Positions 10,626 through 22,194 of a stretch of DNA of 64,000 bases are shown here, one piece after another. This DNA comes from Phascolarctos cinereus (Eukaryota; Chordata; Mammalia; Diprotodontia; Phascolarctidae). A model generated the notes under the pieces. The model was not told where the DNA came from. It searched no databases and saw nothing but the letters and a program-made list of their open reading frames with translations. The stretch lies in contig NW_018344275.1 in assembly GCF_002099425.1 (NCBI RefSeq), positions 558,001-622,000 of the forward strand, written 5' to 3'. The position numbers and the translations under genes are program-made. How positions within the stretch are numbered: the stretch's first letter is position 1; each line of letters opens with the position of its first letter.

Positions 10626-12000
10626 CCTTTCCCTGTGATCATTTCCTCTCATGAGTATTCAATATTGAGTCCAGCATTTCCTGAATAAAGGGACATAGGT
10701 TCATCTAGCAACATTAGGGAAATAAGCTGTTCTCTATGTAAGCAATTCTTCTCTGTTAGTGCCATCATGGCACTCCAATCTACCACCCTTTGTACTAATT
10801 CTGTAATCGTGGTTATCTGGCCTTACTGTGTTAGACACAAGCTGTATGCTTACTTAATGCCCCAATACTTCCCCATGAGCTCGCTCCCCACCCTTCACTC
10901 CCTTCTGCCTAGGAAGGCAGCATCATAGCACAGTGGAAAGAACCATAGAGGGAAGGAGCTAGAGGAATGTATAACTCTGTCTAGAGCTGGTTCAGTTGTA
11001 TCCAAATCTGAGTCTAAAAGCTTTTGAAAAACTTGTAAAGCAGTTTTTATCCCTTGTGTTGCACCTTACATTGTTTTATGCATTCCCTGTTTTATGTATT
11101 AATTAGTTTTGCTAACTTTAAAAATCTTTTTCTTTAAAAAGAATACTTCCTTGTTCTAAGGAATGGGGAAAGAGAAAAAAACAGACACTGAGGGAACTCT
11201 AAGTGATATAAAAAGATATCAATAAAAATCTCCTAAAAATCCCCTATTTTAATCCCCATTTTGAATTTATCCAAGTCTCCCCCTTGCTAATTTGATATAA
11301 TATACTCTGATTACTCTCCTTGAACAATAAGCTTAAGGTGTTCACAGGAAACTAGATCCCACTGGATGATCATATTACACAGTTACATAACTTTTATTTA
11401 TCTTAGGACAACAAGAATGTATGGCTGTTTGTAGTTCTTTCTATTGATAGATACAGGTTCCTTCCTTTTGAAAATAGCTTGAGACTATTAAATTGCTATA
11501 ATTTTAATCGATTTCATTTTTTTCAATAATTTGGATACTATTATTAGCAAGATACCTATCACATAGTAGATGCTTAATAAATACTTGTGATATGAATGAA
11601 CATATGACAAGGTCTAAAGACTATCACCCTAGTGATTATTTGTTCTACCTCAAACCGAAGGGTGCTCAGAGGAATCATCAAACAATCTTTATGGTTCTTA
11701 GAAAAGTGGCTATTTCTCTCCCCTAGTTCTGTACCTTTTGTTGGTAACTCCTTACGGCTTAACATGAATGTAATCTCCCAGACTGTGGCTCATTCCCCAC
11801 CTTATGTAACACTCTCCCCTCTTCCCATCCCTGCTACATAGAAATGGAGTTCAATTACAGAAGTATGAAGTAACCATATACTATTCTTTATTCATTCAAA
11901 AACAGGAAAGATGGGAAAATATCAATTACATTTAACAATCACCGTGGGTCTTTCCTTATTCACCATGGCTCATTACAAGCCCCGGAACCTCCTCAAATCC
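10626..12000. other. Mostly low-copy DNA
   Basis: Contains only scraps: a SINE-head-like 'cagcatcatagcacagtgga' at about 10918-10940 and an L2-tail-like 'gtagatgcttaataaatac' at 11567-11585. No gene. Confidence 0.45.
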
Positions 12001-12005
12001 AAACT

Positions 12006-12296
12006 TCAAAGAAACATAATCCAAGAACTCAGATTCAAGCATCCCCTATGTTTGCAGCCATACCAGAAGCCCTAGATTTCAAAAAGACACAGTTCAGGTA
12101 CTCAGATGAAAGCTACCCTCTTACCTGCAAGCAACACTAAACTCACAATTCAAAGAAATGCAATTCAAGAGTTCAGGTTCAAATTGCCCTGTTAATCTGT
12201 AAAAAAAGGCCAAGCCCAGAGATCAAAGAAACATAGTCCAAAAGTTCAGGTTCAAACCTCCCCTTACAGGTAACTTTGGAGTAAATTCCTCCTCTA
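12006..12296. repeat. Four-copy tandem repeat, ~72-bp unit
   Basis: The motif 'tcaaagaaac(a)...' starts at 12006, 12079, 12150 and 12223, spaced 73, 71 and 73 bases. Each unit continues '..ca..tcca(a)gagttcag(g/a)ttcaa' and then a 'ccct' block. The copies are diverged, so the array is old. It may be the U3 enhancer array of an LTR fossil or an independent minisatellite; no LTR ends were recognised. Confidence 0.75.
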
Positions 12297-13055
12297 AGCA
12301 ATCTAATTTTTTCCCTTTTGTCAGCTGTTCTATGGGTATGCCTCCAACCTCTAATTTCATACCTTTGCCATTTCCCTTTAAGCCTGCTCCTACACAGGGG
12401 GCATAGCCTAATTTTAACTATTAGAGTCCTTTTGCAGGAATGTAAATGCAGGGTGGAAACAGGCTGTCACCGTGCTGAAGGCCATTTGGTCTCTATTTCT
12501 CTCCTTGAAATGTTCCTGCAGTCTTCTATCCTATCTCACTGACCCCAGGCTGATCCTAATCCCTCTTCTCTCAACTTTTTTCCATTATTATCCTGACTCC
12601 TATCAGACTCATCATTTGAGCTCAGTCCTCCTTCTCCCCTAAATCTCCTCACCTACTCACCTACTGCTATTGTAGATAGGAGGGATGGTAAAGAAACATT
12701 AAAATTTTAATCCTTTCCTTTAAATCAGCTTTAAACATCCACAAAACCAATTGTACAAGTTACAAATTTTTACCTTTAACTATATGAATCTCAACATATA
12801 AACTGATAATTAAGCCAGCATTTCTCAAGCACCTGATGTTTTCAGCAAACTGTTCATAACGATTTCAATCATTTCTTCCATATGCTTTTTAGCTGGTTTT
12901 TTCTTCAATTTTTGGTTTGTCCATTCATATATACATGTATACATTTCATGTATACATTCATATTTATGTATATGTTTCCCTTTTACATAATCACAGCCAG
13001 TTTTGTCATCCTGGTTATGCCTTCTTTGCTTCTGGTTATTTCATAGAGACCTTTC
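12297..13055. other. Low-copy DNA, no gene seen
   Basis: CT-rich around 12540-12660, with (TATACAT)-like AT runs at 12925-12980. The 74-codon frame at 12318-12542 has no recognisable family. Confidence 0.4.
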
Positions 13056-13071
13056 AAGATTTCTTCACATT

Positions 13072-13212
13072 GGGGCAGCCAGGTGGTGCAGTGGATAGAG
13101 CACTGGCCCTGGAGTCTCGAAGACCTGAGCTCAAATCTGGCCTCAGACACATAATACTCACTTAGCTGTGTGATTCTGGGCAAGTCACTTAACCCCAATT
13201 GCCTCACCAAAT
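13072..13212 (+). repeat. Marsupial SINE (WSINE-like) at the 5' side of an L1
   Basis: Full-length SINE with head 'ggggcagccaggtggtgcag', B-box 'gacctgagctcaaatctgg', then 'gattctgggcaagtcactta' and 'accccaattgcctcacc'. It has almost no A-tail of its own and no private TSD. The direct repeat to its left (aagatttcttca, 13056-13067) matches the one to the right of the adjoining L1 (15901-15912). Confidence 0.9.
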
Positions 13213-15900
13213 AAACAATCATTCTTTGAAGAAGCAGTCTTACCAAATTCTTTTTATGATACAAATATGGTGCTCCTAAAACGGGAAGAGTCAAAACAGA
13301 GAAAGAAAATTATAGAGCAATTTCCGTAATGAATATAGACACAAAAGTTATAAATAAAGTATTAGCAAATAGATTACAGCCACTTATCACAAGAATAATA
13401 CACTATTACCAGGTAGGATGCATACCAGGAATGCAGGGCTGGCTCAATATTATGAAAACTATCAGCATAATTGATCATATCAACAAAAAACTAGAAGAAA
13501 CCACATGATAACCTCAATAGATGCAGGAAAAGCTTTTGACAAAATATACCTATTCCTATTAAAAACACTAGAGAGCATAGGAATAAATGGAGTCTTCCTT
13601 AAAATGATAAGTTACATCTACCTAAAATCTTCAGCAAGCATCATATGTAATGGGGACAAGCTAGACACATTTCCAATAAGATCGGGGGTGAAACAAGGAT
13701 GTCCATTATCACCACTGTTATTCAATATTGTGCTGAAAATGTTAGCTTTAGCAATAAGAGAAGAAAAAGAAATTGAAGGCATTAGAATAGGCAAAGAAGA
13801 AACAAAGCTATCACTCTTTGCATGATGATTGATATACTTAGAGAATCCTAGAGAATCAAGTAAAAAACTACTTGAAATAATAAACAACTTCAGCAAAGTT
13901 GCAGGCTATAAAATAAACTCACATAAATCATCAGCATTTATATATTACCAACAAAGCCCAATAGAAAGAGAAATCCATTTAAACTTACTGTAGACATTAT
14001 AAAATATTTAGGAGTCTACCTCCTGAAACAAACCCAGGAACTCTATGAACACAATTACAAAACACTTTTCACACAAATAAATCAGATCTAAATAATGGAA
14101 AAACATCAGTTGCTCATGGTAGGGAGCTAATATAATAAAAATGACAATCCTACCTAAGCTAATTTACTTATTCAGTGCCATACCAATCAAACTACCAAAA
14201 AATTATTTTATAGAGTTAGAAAAAATAATAACAAGATTCATTTGGAAAAACAAAAGGTCCAGAATATCAAAGGAACTAATGAAAAGAAATGCAGGGGAAG
14301 GTGGCCTAGCAATTCCAGATCTTAAATTGTATTATAAAGCAGCAATCATCAAAACTGCTTGGTACTGGCTAAGAAATAGAGTGGTGGATCAGTGGAATAG
14401 GTTAAATATGCAAGACACAGTAGTCAATGACTATAGTAATCTATTATTTGATAAACCCAAAGACCCAGCTTCTGGGATAAGAACCCACTCTTTGAAAAAA
14501 CTGCTGGGAAAACTGGAAAAGAGTATGGCAGAAACTAGGCATAGACCCAAATCTCACACCATATACCAAAATAAAGTCAAAATGGGTTCATGATTTAGAT
14601 ATAAAGGCTGATACTATAAGCAAACTGGGAGAACAAGGAATAGTTTACCTATCAGATCTATGGAGAACAGAAGAATTCATGACCAAACAGGAGATAGAGA
14701 ACATTATGAAAAGCAAAATGGATATTTTGATTACATTAAATTGAAATATTTTTTTCACAAACAAAGCCAGTGCAACTAAGATTAGAAGGAAGGTAGAAAA
14801 TTGGGAAAGAATTTTTACAACCAGTCTCTCTGATAAGGCCTCATTTCTAAAATAATAGAGAATTAAGACAAATTTATAAGAATACAAGCCATTCCCCAAT
14901 TGATAAATGGTCAAAGGATATGAACAGCAGTTCTCAGATGAAGAAATTAAAGCCATCTACAATTATATTAAAAAATGCTCTAAATCACTACTAATTAGAG
15001 AAATGCAAATCAAAACAGCTCTGAGGTACCACATCACACCTATCAACATGACAAAACAGGAAAATGATAAATGTTGGAGAAGATGTGGGAAAATTGGAAC
15101 ACTAACGCATTGTTGGTGGAGTTGTGAAATGATCCAACCATTTTGGAGAGCAATTTGGAACTGTACCCAAAGGGCTATAAAAATGTGCACATTCTTTGAC
15201 CCAGCAACACCACTTCTAGGGCTATATCCCAAAGAGATCACAAATGGGAAAAGGACCCACATGTACAAAAATATTTATAGCAGCTCTTTTTGTGGTGGCC
15301 AAGAATTGGAAATTGAGAGGATGCCCAACAATTGGGGAATGGCTGAACAAGTTGTGGTATATGAATATAATGGAATACTATTGTGCTATGAGAAATGATG
15401 AACAGGCTGACTTCAGAAAAGCCTGGAAAGATTTGCATGGTGTGATGTTGAGTGAAGTGAGAAGAACCAGGAGAACATTGTACATTGTAACAGCCACATT
15501 GTGCAATGACTAATATTGATAGACTTAACCCTTCTCGGCAATACAAGGATCTAAGACATCTCCAAAGGCCTCATGATTGAAAATGCTATCCACAAAGAAG
15601 AAAGAAGTATGGAGTTTGAAGGTAGATTGAAGCGTACTATTTGCTATTTTTTTTTCTGTTGTGTTTTGTTTTCTCTTTCTGGTGGTTCCTCCTATTGGTT
15701 CTAATTCTTACTTACAACATGACTAATGTGAAAATACATTTAATAGGAATGTATATGTATAGCCTGTAGTAGATTGCATGCCATCTTTGGGAGGGAGGTG
15801 GGGAAGGAGAGGGAGAAAAATTTAAAACTCAAAAGCCTATGGAAGTGATTGTTGATAATTCAAAATAAATTAATAAAATTAAACCAAAAGGCCTGAAAAA
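13213..15900 (+). mobile_element. L1 LINE, 5'-truncated, from RT domain of ORF2 to 3' end
   Basis: About 2.7 kb of sense L1 starting just upstream of the RT domain, followed by the ORF2 C-terminus and 3' UTR ('gcatgccatctttgggaggg', 'aaaatttaaaactcaaaag'). It ends in an A-rich tail, 'aaataaattaataaaatt', plus about 20 further bases ('aaaccaaaaggcctgaaaaa') that could be a short 3' transduction. The right TSD is 15901-15912; the matching left copy lies before the neighbouring SINE. No endonuclease domain; several frame breaks. Confidence 0.92.
13228..15513 (+). pseudogene. L1 ORF2 fragment (reverse transcriptase to C-terminus), broken
   Basis: L1 ORF2 encodes the endonuclease/reverse transcriptase that performs target-primed reverse transcription. 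Here the RT part is clear: '[20 protein letters not shown]', '[10 protein letters not shown]', '[20 protein letters not shown]', '[20 protein letters not shown]' and '[12 protein letters not shown]' match RT blocks of mammalian L1 (13320-13825). The catalytic FADD box follows at about 13818-13830 but is disrupted by a small frameshift after SLFA. Further on are the '[26 protein letters not shown]' region (14141-14593), the 'REMQIKTALRYHITPINM' block with the Cys/Trp-rich 'CWRRCGKIGTLTHCWWSC' motif (14907-15398), and the C-terminus 'MEYYCAMRNDEQADFRKAWK' in another frame (15244-15513). At least four frame changes; no function expected. Confidence 0.93.
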
Positions 15901-15912
15901 AAGATTTCTTCA

Positions 15913-16404
15913 TATTCACCATATGGAATGACCACTGACATTGTTGAGGATGCATCAACCCACTGAACATCACATTTCCAGTTCTATCCTGTTTAGATAT
16001 CTTATTGTCCATAGCATCTTTTGGTGATTACTTTTGACTGTAGTTAGATTGTTAGCCTTTTTTCCATGTTCATGTTGTATCTTTTTTAGATTGTAAGTGT
16101 TTTAGGATGCAAGATTTTATCTTATGCATTTTTGTAAATCACATAGTAGCTTATATCTAATGGCACTCAGCATCTGCTGATCATTGTCCAGACCTAAATG
16201 AACACAGAGCTAAAGGCAGCCAGCCAAAGATAAAATGCATACAGGCATTATTTTGCTTCTCTTTTCATTTCAATGTTCCAAATACCTTTCATACAGAGAC
16301 AAGGTCATCGAGTTCAATCTATACCTAAATAAGAATCTTTTTTATAAAAATCTCAACAAGTGGACATCATATCTTGAAAATCTTTAGTGGAGAGAATCAC
16401 AGCC
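15913..16404. other. Low-copy DNA
   Basis: A weak L2-tail resemblance at 16085-16150 ('agattgtaagtgttttagga'). No gene. Confidence 0.4.
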
Positions 16405-16650
16405 TTCCAAAGCAGCTAGGTAGTGTGGTGGATAGAGTGCTGGAGGTAGGGTCAGAAACCCTGAATTCAGATCCTGCCTCAGATACTTCCAGTATCAGTG
16501 TGACCCTGGGCTAATTAACATCTCTGTAAAATGGGGATAATAATAGCACTTACCTCCAGTGGTTTCTGTGAATATCAAATGAGATAAATCATGTAAAACA
16601 CTTTATAAACCTTAAAGTGCTATACAATGCTAGCTATTATTATTATTAAG
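16405..16650 (+). repeat. CORE-SINE (MIR/Mar-type), sense
   Basis: 'cagctaggtagtgtggtgga' head, 'gaattcagatcctgcctcag', 'gtgaccctgggctaattaac', 'tgtaaaatggggataataat' and 'aaagtgctatacaatgctag', ending in (ATT)n. It spans the full length in order. Confidence 0.8.
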
Positions 16651-16652
16651 CA

Positions 16653-16735
16653 GTCCATTCCACTTCTGGAGAGCCTTAATTTTTAGGAAGATTTTCTTTA
16701 AATCATATTTTAAAAAAATTCCACACATTTGTCTT
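16653..16735 (-). repeat. CR1/L3 LINE fragment, antisense
   Basis: 'cagtccattccacttctgga' followed by 'taatttttaggaagattttc' corresponds to the reversed CR1/L3 3' region. Short and old. Confidence 0.45.
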
Positions 16736-16774
16736 CTCTTATTTTGCTTTATGAGACAAAGCAGTGTGGTACAA

Positions 16775-17345
16775 TCAATTAACAAATATTTATTGTGCCT
16801 GCTATGTGCCAGGTGGTACAGTGGATAAAGCAAATGTAGCCTCAGACACTTACTAGCGGTGTGACCTCGGGCAAGTCACTTTAGCCAGTTTGCCTCAGTT
16901 TCCCCATCTGTAAAATGGGCTACAGAAGGAAATAGCAAACCATTCCAGTATCTTTGCCAAGGAAACCCTAAATGGGATCATGAAGAGTCAGACACTACTG
17001 ACTCAACCACACATAGTGTGTTCCAGGCACGGTGCCTTAAAAATACAAGTAGAATGAATGAAATAATCCCTACTCACAAGGAGCTTATATTCTAATGGTG
17101 GAGACAAGTACATATAAAAATATACCCATCATAAATATGAAGTTAATAAATACAAATATAGACAAAGTAGTTAAATTCAAGGGAGTTTGGGAAGAAAAGC
17201 CCTAGCTGTTGGGGGAGGTTGGAGACCAGGAAAGGTTTCTTGCAGAAGATGGTATTAGAGCTGTCTCTTAAGGAAGAAATAGACTCTGTGAGGTGGATAT
17301 AAGGGGAGTGCATTCCAGAGATGGAGAGCATTCGGTACAAAGGCA
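16775..17345 (-). repeat. L2/CR1-clade LINE 3' region, antisense, interrupted by a SINE
   Basis: Left piece 'aacaaatatttattgtgcct' (16775-16805). Right piece from about 17014 has 'gttccaggcacggtgcctta', 'aaggagcttatattctaatgg', 'gaaaggtttcttgcagaagatgg' and 'tgcattccagagatggagagc'. The SINE at 16806-17013 splits it. Confidence 0.6.
16806..17013 (+). repeat. Marsupial SINE, long-tail type, sense
   Basis: Head 'caggtggtacagtggataaa' with part of the box B segment missing, then 'gtgacctcgggcaagtcact', 'tttccccatctgtaaaatgg' and the long tail 'tctttgccaaggaaacccta', 'atgggatcatgaagagtcag'. The same long tail is seen at 35116, 35470, 45000, 47513, 49078 and 50622. Confidence 0.8.
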
Positions 17346-17365
17346 CAGAATCAGCACATGGAATA

Positions 17366-17570
17366 GTCTAGTAGAATAAGTATTAAACTTAGAGTCAGGA
17401 CATGCATTTAAATTCTGGTTTTACCATTTACTACTTATGCTACTTTGGACAAATTACTTCACCTTTGAATTTCTCAGTTTCCTCATCTATAGAATGAGAA
17501 AGTTAGATCAGATGACCTGTGGGGGCCCTTCCAGATCCAGCACCATGATCCTCAATTTTGTAATCTCTTT
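17366..17570 (+). repeat. MIR-type SINE, sense
   Basis: 'aacttagagtcaggacatgc', 'gctactttggacaaattact', 'tttctcagtttcctcatct' and 'gacctgtgggggcccttcca' are in MIR order. Confidence 0.75.
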
Positions 17571-17582
17571 CCACTGTCACGT

Positions 17583-17755
17583 GTAATAGAATCATAGAAT
17601 GTCAGAATTGGGAGGGACCTTGTCAATATCTGTTTCAGCATCTCATTTTGAACCAGATATAAACCTGAATCCCAATGAAAGGAAATGACTTGCCCAAGGT
17701 CACACAATTGGTTGTAACAGAATCAGAATAGCAGATAGGGGCCCATTTAGTGCTC
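17583..17755 (-). repeat. CR1/L3-tail plus MIR-core composite repeat, antisense
   Basis: Starts 'tagaatcatagaatgtcaga', 'ggagggaccttgtcaatatc', then 'gaaatgacttgcccaaggtc' and 'acacaattggttgtaacaga'. The same composite layout recurs at 36835, 39333, 42485, 45690 and 50558, so it is a family rather than a chance junction. Confidence 0.65.
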
Positions 17756-18598
17756 TGTCTCTTTGGAAAAAAAATAGTCTGTGAATTGTAGGGTACCTGC
17801 ACTGCCAGTGATCATTCTCCTTTATTGCCTTAGGAAGTAGAATCACACATAGTGTTTATAGGGTTTTAAAATATAAGGCTATTAGTGCAATGGCTGATGC
17901 TGCTGAATAATTTCTGCGAGAAAGTCTGAACATTCTCTATTCTGTAAGTGCCTATTACAATATCCCTAACACATTGCAGGGAGGGGAGTTATTTCTTTGC
18001 TTTTTTTAATGTGCTACAGAAACCTCAGTAAGATTCTGAACCTGAATTATAATGATTTCCTGTCTGATTTGTAAACATGGGGCACTAGCTATGTAAGAGG
18101 CAGCATTGGTATAGAGGGAAAAGAGAGAACTACTCATTTTTGTAGCCAGGACAAATGGTACAACATATGCCTGAAGCAAGTGACATAAAATATATCCTCA
18201 GTTCAGTTGGGGTGGTTGTGGTGGTGAGCAGGGAATGTCAGAGGCTCCAGAGTACCAGGAGCCTGCTGCAGTAGGGGCTGCTGAGGGAAGGAGAGAGGAG
18301 GGGGATCGAGAGACAGCTAAGCTGGGGTAGAGCTAACATGGGGAGAGGGAGCCACCATCTGGCAGCTTCCTGTTGTAGCTTTAGTGTTATTCTAGTGCTA
18401 TGCTTAGGTGCTTATATGCTGCTGAAGACTGAAATTGCTGGCAGAACTCCTTTTAAACATTAGCACTTTGGCAGAAAGTCTCAGGGGCTCTACCCTGATT
18501 ATAGCTTCAGCATGGTGATAGGGAATTTGGATATGCACATGGGTCCTAGCGGCAGAGTGTTATATGGTGGATCTTTAAGGAAAATCCCTTCTTTTCCA

Positions 18599-18599
<1 letters not shown>
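17756..18599. other. Low-copy DNA, no gene seen
   Basis: Includes a purine-rich stretch at 18215-18350. No recognised repeat and no exon signature. Confidence 0.4.
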
Positions 18600-18652
<53 letters not shown>

Positions 18653-18657
18653 TGTGA
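18600..18657 (+). repeat. (TG)n microsatellite
   Basis: More than 20 TG units with one TA interruption near the 3' end. The cysteine/valine and threonine/histidine frames on either strand are its translations. Confidence 0.97.
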
Positions 18658-19754
18658 GATCGACCCTTTTGGCAGTCTGGTGAAACCAGTGGACCCCATC
18701 TCAGAATACCACTTTTAAATGTATAAAATAAAATACACAGTATTACAAAGAAAACAAATCATATCAAAATACAGTCATGAAGTTATTGAAAGCAACAACA
18801 ACAACTCACTTTCATTGACCCCAAGTTAGGCACACCTGCATTAGAGTGATGGGGTAGTGCCTCAGAACTGTTAGTATAGGAAAATATAGTTCTATCCTAC
18901 CACAAGGGGCAGCACAATTGTTTCATTCATTCAAATAGTGACTTTGTCTTTAAATCAGTATTTCAACCCTCCTCCCTTTCCAGATTGAAACTTCCATTGA
19001 AATAAAGAAAAACAATTTAGCAAAAACATCTAATACAATGACCATATCTGACAATGTATACTATATTCTGCCCTCTTAGCCTCCTGGGATAGTATGATAG
19101 TTTACAGTGCTTCCTGCCTAGTTTCCATGTCTCAGGACAAATTCTCTAGTCACGGAATTAACACTGAAGACCTGACTTTAAGTCTTGGCTCTGAAGCTAC
19201 CAGCTTTGGACCTTGTCAGGTGAGGGAGGTTTGTTCGTCTGTAAAATGGGAGCAAGAACACATGTCTTGCCTACTTCACTGTTGTAGGGGAAAAGATTTT
19301 TTAAGCTCCACAGTGCTCTAGAAATGTGAATGCTGCTGCTGCTGCTATTATTGCAATTTGTGCTGTAGTAGACAGAGCAGAATGAGTCTTTCCACAATAT
19401 TGTCTTTCTGTTCATGCCATCAATGCTCAGTCTAAAAGAAGGGTAAAACTATATCAACCTCCAACCCAGCTTTTCCCTTTCTTGGGGCCACAAATTCTAA
19501 TTCAGCAAAAAGTCATTACGGAACACACATTTACCAAAAGCACCTCTATGCAATTCTCCCATGCAGAACTGGCCTAAAATGTGATGATCTTCATTGTGGG
19601 GTGATTTTAGAGGTAATGGAAAATCTCCCCCACTCAGGTGCCACAGTGAATGAAATTCCACCATTAGAGTTCACTTTCTGTTAAGCATTGCCCGTTTACA
19701 AAGATGATTCTCATTTTAAGTGGATTAAACCATACCCAGTTTTCTACAAGTTAC
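18658..19754. other. Low-copy DNA, no gene seen
   Basis: Possible degraded SINE around 19155-19345, ending in a (CTG)n run at 19331-19345. Nothing else recognised. Confidence 0.4.
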
Positions 19755-20515
19755 CAAATCTAATGGCCTCTTCTCATTCCTCATCCTTCTTGAGCTCTCT
19801 GCAGTATTTCACACTGTGCACCTTTTGCTCCTGGCCACTTTGACTTCTCTGAGATTCATGATATTCTTCTCTCCTGGTTCTTCTCCAAATGGCTTCTTTG
19901 CTCTTCCACACATTATTTTTGTAATGCATAGATCTGATCATGTCACTGTCTACTCCCACTCAATACATTTTCTAGGATCTCTAACATCAAATACAAACTC
20001 CTCTGATATTAATTTTTTTTTATAACCTATCCCCTGCCCACCTTTTGAATCTTCTTCCACATCACTCCCCTGCACCTATACTCCACAGTTCAGCCATTCT
20101 GACCTACCTGCTGTTCCTCAAACAACAAATTCCACGTCTCATCTCTGTGTCTTTACATTGGTTTTCCCCTATGCCTGGAATGCTCTCCCTCTCCCTCCTC
20201 CTCATTATCCTCACATGCCTCAAAACTCACCTTAAGGGCCGCTTTCTCCATGAATTATTTCTTGATACCCCACACCTCAGCCCCCAGCCAGTAGAAGCCC
20301 CTCTCCCAAAACTACCTTGCATATATTTAGCACTTCTTCTATATATAATATATGTATATATACATATGTATGTGTGGATAATATCCATTTTTTTCTCATT
20401 TAGAATATAAGCTCCTTGGAGCTTAGGAACAATTTCATTTTTATTTTTTATACATAGTATTTAGAACAGGGCCAGGCACATAATAGGTGATTAAAAAACA
20501 CTCACTCATTGATTG
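19755..20515 (+). repeat. L2 LINE 3' region, sense
   Basis: Long L2 copy: 'gatctgatcatgtcactgtc', 'ctatgcctggaatgctctcc', 'ttatcctcacatgcctcaaa' (ORF-proximal segments), then 'gaatataagctccttggagc' and 'gggccaggcacataataggt'. A (TA)n run interrupts at 20340-20375. The 121-codon frame at 20045-20410 reads the repeat and is not a gene. Confidence 0.75.
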
Positions 20516-21391
20516 ATAGATAAAATTCAAACACTTTCAAGAAGGTAATACCATATGTCACCACATAATCATCACAGATTTTATGCCAATTTTTTTTACG
20601 AAAAAGTGGAGTGCGACCATTAAGTGAAGCTTTTAAAATTGTGCTGGTATTACTTAAAAATCATTTATTACTAAACTGTAACACTGGCAGATGAACCATA
20701 TAGTTTAACTAGCATGGGAAGATACAGGTCTTACCATATCATGTGACTTACTCATGGAAGCTTCAACTTTCCCCCTCACCCCAACTTCCCTTGCGCCTAT
20801 GGCTCTTCATTGGGTTGAATGACAATACAGCTAGTACTGCAGCACTTTAAACAAACTACAAAGTCAACTTTTGGAAATATACGGACAATGCATATATACT
20901 GAGAATTCTAGGCTCATAGCTCCCATTGTGTGAGAGAGAAATGTATATACAATATGCCACTGGAGAACACATTGCTGCTCTGTTTGTCTTTTAAGTGCCA
21001 TGACAAACAGAATTATACCATGCTGCAATTACATGATTAAAGGTTATAAACCATTTTTGGACTGGAAAAAACAAAGTGAGAGATTATGTGGTAGTGATAA
21101 TTATGCAGTGAAATATAGTATTATAAATTTCTCAATACCCCAAGCACCACCTTAAGAGAACATGAGACTAAGACAAGGTCAATAGGTTGAGAAAGGACCA
21201 GTGAAGAGAAAGGTGATAGTAAAGGAGATTTAATTGGGACCTAGATTTGGGAACAGACAGAGAAGTGGGATGTGGGTGCTGTCAAAGTCACACTTAGGAA
21301 AGTTTTGTATGTATTTGCTCATCACCTATCTATAAATAAAAGACATCAAATTCTCCTTCCCTTTCTCTCCCTCTGCCCTCTCTATAATATA
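20516..21391. other. Low-copy DNA with a perfect inverted repeat at 20979-21011
   Basis: No repeat family recognised. tctgtttgtc (20979-20988) and its exact reverse complement gacaaacaga (21002-21011) form a 10-bp stem with a 13-base loop. No coding frame of note. Confidence 0.45.
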
Positions 21392-21392
21392 T

Positions 21393-21444
<52 letters not shown>

Positions 21445-21515
21445 TTTTAACACACATATGCATATTTTATATGTACACAATATATACATATACCTATATA
21501 TATTTATACATATAT
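21392..21515 (+). repeat. (CA)n / (TATA) microsatellite
   Basis: About 22 CA units (21394-21437) followed by AT-rich tatata and tacata runs to about 21515. Confidence 0.95.
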
Positions 21516-22190
21516 AATTCCCATATTCTTTTTCCATTATGTCTCTTCCATGGCCATTTTCAGGGCAATTGTGTCGTTAAAATGTCTCTCCCCCACCCAT
21601 CTGCAATGTCCACACTGAGTACATTAGGTAAGAATTGAGATCCTAACCAAGACTTTGACTTGGTTTCAAAATTGAAGGGGGAAAAACGAATTCATTTGTC
21701 AGAGAACTAAATGACTGCACTTGGAGGTTTTCCTTTTAATTATTAAGGCTTTAGGACAGAATACTCGGCCAAGTCATTTGGTTCTTAGCTTTATTTTAGC
21801 TCATGTCCTCTGAGGACTTGGCATCTAGACAGTCAGTCAGCAGTGTTTACTGAATGTTTGCTTCATGTGCACAGGCTATATAGGTCTACTGCAGGGACAA
21901 AGGAAGCAAAAAGCCTCAGTTCTTGCTCTTTGGGAGCTTACATCTAATGGAAGCAGACACAGCTATTAGCATCCATTATCACAACTGCAACTAATAATAC
22001 CTGACATTTAAATCTTAGGAGCACTTCATCAACCCAACAATGGACTGTTAAATGCATTCTTCAACTGAAAATATATAAATTCTGCTGATTAGATTAGGTG
22101 ATCTTCTATCACAGTTGAAATATACAAAGTAGCTTGCTGTGCTTTGTTTTAGAGTCATGATATTTAGAGCTAGGAGGGAGGAAGGGGCGG
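21516..22190. other. Low-copy DNA
   Basis: 21829-21960 resembles an antisense L2-clade tail ('cagtgtttactgaatgtttg', 'gggagcttacatctaatgga'). Otherwise nothing recognised. Confidence 0.4.
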
Positions 22191-22194
22191 TTTT

